Assembly: GCF_018531495.1 (NCBI RefSeq)
Contig: NZ_JAHDTI010000010.1
Span: 310,001-374,000, forward strand
Direction of reading: 5' to 3'
From: Nonomuraea sediminis
GTDB lineage: Bacteria; Actinomycetota; Actinomycetes; Streptosporangiales; Streptosporangiaceae
DNA: 64,000 nt
Of the stretch, positions 58,006-64,000 are shown piece after piece. The number at the start of each line of letters is the position of its first letter. The first letter of the stretch is position 1. A model generated the notes under the pieces. That model searched no databases and was not told the DNA's origin. It saw only the letters and a list, made by a program, of their open reading frames with translations. A program made the translations under genes and the position numbers.

Positions 58006-59118
58006 CTAAACGATCACCAATGTTCGAGGGGTGACGTTCAGGCGCTCACCGCCGTTTTCAGTGCACACGACGATGTCCTCGATACGGGCACCGTGCTGTC
58101 CAGGGTAGATGCCCGGCTCGACGGAGAAGGCGAAGCCCGGCTCCATCAGCTCGGTATTGCCCTTGACGATGTAGGGCTCCTCGTGCGTCTCGATGCCGAT
58201 ACCGTGCCCGGTGCGGTGCACGAAGTACTCGCCGTAACCGGCCTCGGTGATGATGTCGCGCGCCACCGCGTCGATCGACTCGCACGTCACGCCGGGCCGC
58301 ACCGCCTCGCACGCCGCCTCCTGGGCGCGCCGCAGCACCTCGAAGTAGGCCGCGTAGTCGGCCGGCGGCTCACCGATGCAGTAGTTGCGGGTGGAGTCGG
58401 AGCAGTAGCCGCTGTGCATCTGGCCGCCGATGTCCACCACGACGGGCTCGCCCGCCTGGATCACCCGGTCGGAGACCTCGGCGTGCGGGCTGGCGCCGTT
58501 CGGGCCGGAGGCCACGATGACGAAGTCGACCGTGGCGTGCCCCGCCCGCAGGATCGCGTCGTGGATGTCGCGGCCCACCTCGCGCTCGGTGCGGCCGGGA
58601 CGCAGGAACTCCGGCACCTGCCGGTGCACCGCGTCGATCGCCTCCCCCGCCTCCCGCAACGCCGCCACCTCGGCCGGCGACTTGCGCATCCGCAGCTCGC
58701 GCAGCACGCTGCCGGCCAGCACCTGCTCGGCGCCCGGCATCGCGTCGCGGAAGCGCAGCGAGGCCATCGCCCACATCCGGTCGGCCAGCCCCACCTTGCT
58801 CACCTGGCCCAGCCGCTTGGCCGCGATGGCGTAAGGGTCGTCCGTCTCGTCCCAAGCCACGAACTCCAGCCCGAGGCGCGAGGCGGGCGAGGCCTGCGCG
58901 GCCGGCAGCTCCAGCCTGGGCACCATCATGTAGGCATCGCCCGAGGCGGGCACCACCAGGCACGTCAGCCGCTCGAGCGGCAGGGCCTCGTAGCCGCTCA
59001 CATAACGAAGATCGGGCCCGGGCGTCAGCAGCAGCGCGTCGAGCCCCGCCTTGGCGGCGGCCTCCTGGGCGGCGGCCAACCGGGTCACGGGGTAAAGGTC
59101 AGAGGACGTCACGGGCAC
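58006..59118 (-). CDS. M24-family metallopeptidase (Xaa-Pro type)
   Basis: A 370-residue M24 protein of the aminopeptidase P/prolidase type. The N-terminal creatinase-like domain is followed by the pita-bread fold. Metal ligands are visible in VVDIGGQMHSGYCSDSTRN (two Asp), HRTGHGIGIETHEEPYI (His), FSVEPGIY (Glu) and RIEDIVVC (Glu). It cleaves the bond before proline in peptides. ATG 59118 is preceded by no strong ribosome site. It is divergent from the PP2C gene and precedes the acyl-CoA dehydrogenase gene. Confidence 0.92.
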   Translation of the reverse strand: MPVTSSDLYPVTRLAAAQEAAAKAGLDALLLTPGPDLRYVSGYEALPLERLTCLVVPASGDAYMMVPRLELPAAQASPASRLGLEFVAWDETDDPYAIAAKRLGQVSKVGLADRMWAMASLRFRDAMPGAEQVLAGSVLRELRMRKSPAEVAALREAGEAIDAVHRQVPEFLRPGRTEREVGRDIHDAILRAGHATVDFVIVASGPNGASPHAEVSDRVIQAGEPVVVDIGGQMHSGYCSDSTRNYCIGEPPADYAAYFEVLRRAQEAACEAVRPGVTCESIDAVARDIITEAGYGEYFVHRTGHGIGIETHEEPYIVKGNTELMEPGFAFSVEPGIYPGQHGARIEDIVVCTENGGERLNVTPRTLVIV

Positions 59119-59252
59119 AAATCTACTCGCAAGCCCGCTACCTAAAATCCGCGAAAAGGACTCACAACACCCAAGATATCGCTACACTCCGCTCAAGGTC
59201 GATCACTTAGTGTGTGGTGATTATCCCGATCCATCTGTATGTGAGAGTGAGT

Positions 59253-60500
59253 ATGGTCGACGTCGTGGGCGGCCATCAGCCACCCCTCCCAACACCGCCG
59301 ATGAGCGCCGCCGAGCTCGTCCAGCACCTGACCGAACAGCAGACCGCCGAACGCGACTGCGAGCTGCTCGCGGTGCGCCTGGCCCACGCCGAACGCCTGG
59401 GCAACATGGGCTGGGCCGAGTGGAACCTGCACACCGGCGAGGCCGTCTGGTCCGACCACGTCTACGTCATCTTCGGCCGTGCCCGCGCCGACGGGCCCGT
59501 CAGCCTGCCCGACCTGGCCGCCTACGTCGAGCCCGCCGACCTCGGCGCCCTCGACCAGCTGCTGTGGACCGTCGTCCAGGGCGTCGAACCCGTCCAGGCC
59601 GAGTTCCGCATCCGCCGCGGCGGCGAGACCCGCAACCTGCGCATCGTGCTCGAACCGCTGATGGTGCCCGGCGGGCCCACCGGCGTGCACGGCGTCATCC
59701 AGGACATCACCGGCCGCCGCCGCGCCGAGCGCATCATGTCCGAGTCGCGCCGCCAGCTGCTCGAGGCCCGCGAGAAGGCCGCCGAGGAGCGCACCGTCAT
59801 GCTGGCCCTGCGCGAGGCCATCCTGCCCGCGCCCGCCGGCTGCCTCGACCTGCCCCAGACCCGCATCGCCGTGCGCTACGTGCCCGCCGAGAAGACCGCC
59901 AACCTGGGCGGCGACTGGTTCGAGGCGGCCGCGCTGCCCGACGGCAAGGTGCTGCTGGCCATCGGCGACGTCTCCGGCCACGGCCTGGCCGCCATCGCCC
60001 ACATGGCCCAGCTGCGGCACGCCCTCGTCGGGCTCACCATGACCGGCGGGCCCGCCAACCAGCTGCTGGTGTGGCTCAACGAGCTGGTCATGCACCGGCT
60101 GCACGAGACCACCTGCACCGCCGTGATCGGCTACCTCGACCCGGCCACGCTCGTGTTCACCTGGGGGCAGGCGGGCAACCTCGCGCCCATCCTGGTCCGC
60201 GACGGCAAGTCCAGCCAGCTGCCGCAGCCGCGCGGCGTCATCCTCGGCGCCACCTGCGAGCAGCCCTACCATCTGGCCAGCATCGAACTGCGGGAGGGCG
60301 ACCTGCTGCTGCTGTTCACCGACGGCCTGGTGGAACGCCGCACCCGCGACATCGACGAGGGCCTCGACCTGGCGCTCGCCGCCGCCCGCGACCTCACGGG
60401 GTCCGACCTGGACGCCGGCCTCGACCGCCTCCTCACCGACATCGGCGGCCCCAACCCCGAGGACGACGCCTGCCTCCTGGCCGTCAACGTCCGCCCCTGA
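59253..60500 (+). CDS. PAS-domain PP2C (SpoIIE-like) serine phosphatase
   Basis: A 415-residue regulatory phosphatase. A PAS domain (about 50-150; MGWAEWNLHTGEAVWSDHVYVIFG and the PAC-like GVIQDITGRRRAERIM) is followed by a short coiled coil and the PP2C/SpoIIE domain: GGDWFEAAALPDGKVLLAIGDVSGHG, LFTDGLVERR and EDDACLLAV. It should dephosphorylate an anti-anti-sigma factor in response to a signal at the PAS domain. ATG 59253 is preferred; GTG 59214 would add a hydrophobic 13-residue tail. No anti-sigma genes are adjacent. Confidence 0.85.
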   Translation: MVDVVGGHQPPLPTPPMSAAELVQHLTEQQTAERDCELLAVRLAHAERLGNMGWAEWNLHTGEAVWSDHVYVIFGRARADGPVSLPDLAAYVEPADLGALDQLLWTVVQGVEPVQAEFRIRRGGETRNLRIVLEPLMVPGGPTGVHGVIQDITGRRRAERIMSESRRQLLEAREKAAEERTVMLALREAILPAPAGCLDLPQTRIAVRYVPAEKTANLGGDWFEAAALPDGKVLLAIGDVSGHGLAAIAHMAQLRHALVGLTMTGGPANQLLVWLNELVMHRLHETTCTAVIGYLDPATLVFTWGQAGNLAPILVRDGKSSQLPQPRGVILGATCEQPYHLASIELREGDLLLLFTDGLVERRTRDIDEGLDLALAAARDLTGSDLDAGLDRLLTDIGGPNPEDDACLLAVNVRP

Positions 60501-60554
60501 CGGTCCGCCGTCGCAGAGCCCTCGTCATCGGCATCTGGCCCCGCCACCGCCCTC

Positions 60555-60691
60555 CAGTACGGCAAGCCCCCACCCCCGCCACCCACCGCACTCCGGCCGC
60601 CCCCCGTCCAGGGAGACGCTCCTCCAGCGACGCCACACCCCACCGCCACGCCCCCACCAAACCCGGCCACCACGGCCCCCAGTACCCGCCG
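60555..60691. repeat. Left arm of large inverted repeat
   Basis: A 137-base segment beginning CAGTACGGCAAGCCCCC and ending CCCAGTACCCGCCG. The reverse complement of 61382-61519 matches it along its whole length, about nine bases in ten by eye. It is a divergent relative of the modules at 6186 and 18120. The 54 bases before it (60501-60554) hold nothing recognisable. Confidence 0.88.
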
Positions 60692-60718
60692 TAACGTCAC
60701 ATTCCGAACTCGCCACGG

Positions 60719-61332
60719 GAACCCTCGCCCACACACCCCAATCCCGGGCGCCCTTTCCCCGCGCCGGGTCGGCGAGACGATGCGCGGCGCTCGACCGCGC
60801 GCTGTACGGCGGGCAACCGGGGAGCACACGCCAGAGCGGGATACCCGGGGCCGTGGAGCCCAGGCCACAGGAACCCGCCACCGCCCACACATCCCCGCCC
60901 CGGGCGCCCTCCCTCGCGCCGGGTCGGCGGGACGTGGTAGGGCGGTCGACGGCGCGCTGCACGGCGGGTCACTGGGGAGCGCGCGCTACGAACCGGATAC
61001 CTGGGGCCATGGAGCCCGGGCCACGGGAACCCGCCACCGCCCACACATCCCCGACCCGGGCACCCTTCCCCGCGCCGGTCGGCGAGACGCGGTACAGCGG
61101 TCAGCGGCGCGCTGTACGCAGGCAACCGAGGAGCGCACGCCAGAGCGGGATACCCGGGGCCGTGGAGCCCGGGCCACGGGAACCCGCCATCGCCCACGCA
61201 TCCCCGCCCCGGGCGCCCTTCCCCGCGCCGGGTCGGCGGGACGTGGTGCGGCGGTAGGCGGCGCGCTGGACGGCGGGTCACCGGGGAGCGCGCGCTTCGG
61301 GCGCCGGATAGCCGGGGCCGTGGCTCCCGGGG
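60719..61332. repeat. Four tandem units of about 153 bp
   Basis: Units begin with GAACCCGCCAYCGCCCAC at 60719 (slightly divergent), 60871, 61027 and 61180, so the periods are 152, 156 and 153. Each carries CGGGCGCCC, a CGCGCCGGGTCGGCGRGACG block, CGCGCTGxACGGCGGG and GATACCCGGGGCCGTGG. They fill the loop between the two inverted arms. Frames crossing them on both strands give only low-complexity Arg/Pro/Gly protein. The reverse complement resembles the unit at 6322-6480. Confidence 0.9.
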
Positions 61333-61381
61333 CTTGGCGCGCGTAACGGCGGGAGGCGGAGCGGCGGCTGGCGCGTGTCGT

Positions 61382-61519
61382 GCGGCGGGGACCGGGGGCC
61401 GTGGTGCCTGGGTTCGGTGGGGGCGTGGCGGCGGGGTGTGGCGTCACTGGAGGAGCGTCTCCCTGGACGGGGCTCAGCCGGAGTGCGGTGGGTGGCGGGG
61501 ACGGGGGCTTGCCGTACTG
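61382..61519. repeat. Right arm of large inverted repeat
   Basis: The reverse complement reads CAGTACGGCAAGCCCCC at its start and GTCCCCGCCG at its end and matches the left arm. The copy ends 67 bases before the exonuclease start at 61587. Together with the tandem units the whole element covers about 965 bases. Confidence 0.88.
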
Positions 61520-61586
61520 AAGCGTCTTGACGTGCTCTAAGGCCGGGAGAAGGGAAGACGTCGGGGTGGCGTGGGAGTATGGCCGG

Positions 61587-62486
61587 GTGTTGATGATTCT
61601 CGATACGCCGTCGCTGTATTTCAGGGCGTTCTATGGTGTGCCGGAGTCGATGACCGCGCCCGATGGGATGCCGATCAACGCGGTGCGCGGGCTCATCGAC
61701 ATGATCGCCACGCTGGTCCGCAAGTACCGGCCCGACGAGCTGGTCGCGACGATGGACGCCGACTGGCGGCCGAAGTTCAGGGTCGAGGCGATCCCGACCT
61801 ACAAGGCGCACCGGGTCGCCTACGGCAACACCGAGGTGGTGCCCGACACGCTGGTGCCGCAGATCCCGGTGATCGAGCAGGTGCTCGACGCCGTGGGCAT
61901 CGCCAGGATGGAGTCGGCGGGCTACGAGGCCGACGACGTGATCGGCACGCTCACCCACCGGGCGGGCGGCGCGGTGGACATCGTGACCGGCGACCGCGAC
62001 CTGTTCCAGCTGGTCGACGACTCCCGGCCGGTCCGCGTGCTCTACACGGCGCGCGGGATCCGCAACCTGCAGGTCGTGGACGAGGCGTTCGTGACCGCCA
62101 AGTACGGCATTCCCGGCCGCGCCTACGCCGACTTCGCGACGCTGCGCGGCGACCCGAGCGACGGGTTGCCCGGCGTGTCCGGGGTGGGCGAGAAGACGGC
62201 CGCGTCGCTGATCACCCGGTTCGGGTCGCTGGAGGCGCTGCTCGCCGCGCTGGACGAGGGCGTCACCGACGGCTTCCCCGCCGGTGCCCGCACCAAGCTG
62301 GCCGCCGCCCGCGACTACCTGCGCGTCGCGCCCACGGTGGTGGAGGTCGCCCCCGACGCCCCACTCCCTGACGCCGACATCACCCTGCCCGCCAAGCCGC
62401 GCGACCCCGAGACCCTGGTACGGCTGGCCGACCGCTACGACCTGGACAGCCCCCTCAACCGCCTCCTCGACGTCCTCCCCAAGTAG
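61587..62486 (+). CDS. 5'-3' exonuclease (ExoIX/Pol I N-domain-like)
   Basis: A 299-residue FEN-type nuclease like the N-terminal domain of DNA polymerase I. Metal-binding acids are visible in LMILDTPSLYFRAFYG, VATMDADWRPKFR, AGYEADDVIGTL and IVTGDRDLFQLVDD, and the helix-three-turn-helix is GLPGVSGVGEKTAASLITRFG. It removes 5' flaps or RNA primers. GTG 61587 has GGGAG nine bases upstream; ATG 61593 is an alternative. It is flanked on both sides by repeat arrays. Confidence 0.92.
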   Translation: MLMILDTPSLYFRAFYGVPESMTAPDGMPINAVRGLIDMIATLVRKYRPDELVATMDADWRPKFRVEAIPTYKAHRVAYGNTEVVPDTLVPQIPVIEQVLDAVGIARMESAGYEADDVIGTLTHRAGGAVDIVTGDRDLFQLVDDSRPVRVLYTARGIRNLQVVDEAFVTAKYGIPGRAYADFATLRGDPSDGLPGVSGVGEKTAASLITRFGSLEALLAALDEGVTDGFPAGARTKLAAARDYLRVAPTVVEVAPDAPLPDADITLPAKPRDPETLVRLADRYDLDSPLNRLLDVLPK

Positions 62487-62675
62487 ACCTCGAGCCCGCG
62501 CCCCGACGCCCACATGCGTACCGGAAGGCCGCTCCCGTCCCAGACGACGCTCGGCAGCCCGCACCCGTCACGGCGTCAGGGTGTGCGTGCAGGGAGGGCC
62601 GGGCCGACGGGGTGCCCGCGCCTCCTGGGCGTGCGCTCGGAGCGCGAGGCGTCCTGCTCAGAGTGCCCCGCTGGG

Positions 62676-63240
62676 ATGCGTCGCGTTCGCAGGCATGACG
62701 ATCGGCGGCTGGCTCGCATCGCACCCATGCGCGGCCGCTACAGCGGGCGCGGGGCGGCGCGGCAATGCAGACAGGCTGAGCGCGCGCTGCGAGGACGCAC
62801 CGTGCCTGTGGGCGTGACGATCGGCGGCTCGCGTGGCACCCAAGCTCGGACGCCGCCATAACGTCAGCGGGCGCGGGCGTCGCTTGGCTGGCGGGTGAGC
62901 GCGCTGCGGGGGGTGCGTAGCGTTCGCGGCGTAACGGTCGGGGCTCGCGGGGCACGTAAGCGCGCCCGCCGCGACGACGTCAACGTGCCCGGGCGCGCAA
63001 GGCCAACCGCCTGAGGGCGCTGATGGGGCGCGTTTGCGTACGCGGACGTGACGATCGGCGGCTCGCATCGTACCCACGCGGGCCGCCGCAGCGGGGGCGG
63101 GTGCGGCAAGGCCGGCGGGTGAGAGCGCTGATGGGGTGCGGCGCGTTCGTGGCGTCGCGGTCGGGGGCTTGTGGGGCGACTGAGTGCGGTCGTTGCCGTG
63201 GCATCTGTGTGTCCGGGCCGACCTTGGGCGGCTGGGGTAG
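62676..63240. repeat. Five imperfect tandem units of about 114 bp
   Basis: A unit whose core reads GCGTTCGCGGCGTGACG then ATCGGCGGCTCGCATCG recurs near 62676, 62791, 62908, 63022 and 63131, giving periods of 115, 117, 114 and 109. Copies also share CAGCGGGCGCGGG and GAGCGCGCTG stretches. No ATCGGCGG core is found in the 60.7-61.3 kb array, so this is a different family. The 190 bases before it (62487-62675) have only a few related fragments. No gene is evident. Confidence 0.82.
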
Positions 63241-63299
63241 ATGTCGTGTTTGGGGTTGGGGTGGGTGGGGTGGGGAGGGGTGGCGATAGGTTTGATCGG

Positions 63300-64000
63300 G
63301 TGACGACCAAGATTCGGGTCCCTGGTGGTGTTCCGGCGCGGCTGGATGATGGGTTCGAGCGGATCCGGCGGGAGCAGAAGCTGCCTGAGGACTTCCCGGA
63401 GGCCGTGTTGGCGGAGGCGGCGCAGGTCGCCGAGGCGCCGCGGGAGCCGAGGGATCTGTCGGAGCTGCCGTTCGTCACCATTGATCCGCCAGGCTCGATG
63501 GATCTGGATCAGGCCGTTCATCTGGAGCGGCTGCGTGGCGGATACCGGGTCTGGTACGCCATCGCGGATGTCGCGGCTTTTGTACGGCCGGGCGGTGCGA
63601 TAGACGCCGAGGCGCTGGCCCGTGGTGAGACCGTCTACATGCCCGACGGCAAAATGCCCCTGCACCCGAAGGTGCTGTCGGAGGGCGCGGCCAGCCTGCT
63701 GCCCGGCGCCGTACGCCCGGCCGCGGTGTGGCGGATCGACCTGGACGCCGAGGGCCGCACCGTGGGCTCCGACGTGCACCGGGCGCTGGTGCGCAGCAGG
63801 GAGCGGCTCGACTACGAATACGTGCAGGCGGCCGTCGACACCGGCACCGCCGACGGCACGCTGGGCCTGCTGGCCGAGATCGGGCGGCTGCGGCTGGAGT
63901 TGGAGCGCGCCCGCGGCGGCGTCACTCTGCCCACGCCCGAGCAGGAGGTCGTGCCGGACTCAGGCACCGTCAGACACGCGCCGGAATCAGGCCAGGACTC
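63300..64000 (+). CDS. RNB-domain (RNase II/R-family) ribonuclease, 3' end outside window
   Basis: A frame open from GTG 63300 to the window end (233 codons). FVTIDPPGSMDLDQAVHLERL holds the catalytic Asp cluster of RNase II/R nucleases (residues about 60-80), followed by VWYAIADVAAFVRPGGAIDAEALARGETVYMPDGKMPLHPKVLSEGAASLLPG. There is no N-terminal cold-shock domain, so it is the short actinomycete RNB type. TAGGTT (63287-63292) ends seven bases before the GTG, suggesting a leaderless transcript. It processively degrades RNA 3' to 5'. Confidence 0.92.
   Translation, partial: MTTKIRVPGGVPARLDDGFERIRREQKLPEDFPEAVLAEAAQVAEAPREPRDLSELPFVTIDPPGSMDLDQAVHLERLRGGYRVWYAIADVAAFVRPGGAIDAEALARGETVYMPDGKMPLHPKVLSEGAASLLPGAVRPAAVWRIDLDAEGRTVGSDVHRALVRSRERLDYEYVQAAVDTGTADGTLGLLAEIGRLRLELERARGGVTLPTPEQEVVPDSGTVRHAPESGQD

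Noticed and set aside
60266..61447. Several 130-200-codon frames on both strands in the composite repeat
   Set aside because: They repeat with the DNA units and have no ribosome sites or recognisable domains; all frames are open because of extreme GC content.
60555..61519. CRISPR array
   Set aside because: Units are about 153 bp and repeated throughout, with no short constant repeats, unique spacers or cas genes.
62658..63779. A 373-codon minus-strand frame across the 114-bp array and RNB start
   Set aside because: The repeated Arg/Pro/Ala sequence reflects the DNA repeat; it overlaps the RNB gene antisense and has no known domain.

Overview
The window is high-GC DNA from an actinomycete. 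RbpA, an RNA polymerase-recycling HelR, a conservon-type GTPase, an adjacent lnt/ppm1 pair, many GTG/TTG starts, ATGA-type overlaps and probable leaderless genes all point that way. The overall look suggests the Streptosporangiaceae (Nonomuraea-like); that placement is inference. About 62 protein genes are supported. No tRNA, rRNA, CRISPR array or intact insertion sequence was seen.

Region by region. 1-6.1 kb: a SalK/SCO6745-type protein, a WYL regulator-LysE-hydrolase-HTH operon, a divergent DeoR-MFS pair and a TauE exporter. 6.1-6.6 kb: repetitive intergenic DNA. 6.6-9.8 kb: a tandem clpP pair and a two-component system. 9.8-11.5 kb: a DUF2268 protease-like gene behind a MerR-type operator and a membrane protein. 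11.5-16 kb: MoxR/DUF58/VWA module, a class I methyltransferase and a SpoU methyltransferase. 15.9-39 kb: a backbone (GDPD, UMF1-type MFS, rbpA, fxsA, ppm1, lnt) interrupted by accessory genes: HxlR/SnoaL/membrane protein before rbpA, and about 15.4 kb after it (amine oxidase/LacI, a GH38 remnant, a lone histidine kinase, an antiporter, DUF5996, XRE/TPR, a secreted protein and membrane HTH pair, and a Cache/FadR/polyamine-type ABC locus).

39.5-49 kb: helR, lacking any ordinary in-frame start codon, diverges from a ROK-controlled sugar ABC operon that continues into a GH4 glycosidase, a BadF-type kinase and a RidA-like protein. 49-52.9 kb: glpK-glpD and their IclR regulator with two matching operators. 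52.9-59.1 kb: an exported tandem SUKH protein, Lrp, an orphan conservon GTPase, a terpene-synthase-like protein with degraded metal motifs, an acyl-CoA dehydrogenase and an M24 peptidase. 59.2-64 kb: a PAS-PP2C phosphatase, a 5'-3' exonuclease and an RNB ribonuclease (cut by the window end), separated by two long tandem-repeat arrays.

The most unusual material is the composite intergenic repeat family (6.2, 18.1 and 60.5-61.5 kb), the second unrelated array at 62.7-63.2 kb, the helR start, the terpene-synthase-like/GTPase pair and the exported double SUKH protein. Several regulatory sites can be read directly: a SigR-type promoter before rbpA, MerR-, LacI-, ROK- and IclR-type operators, and a perfect 35-bp palindrome with no matching regulator nearby.
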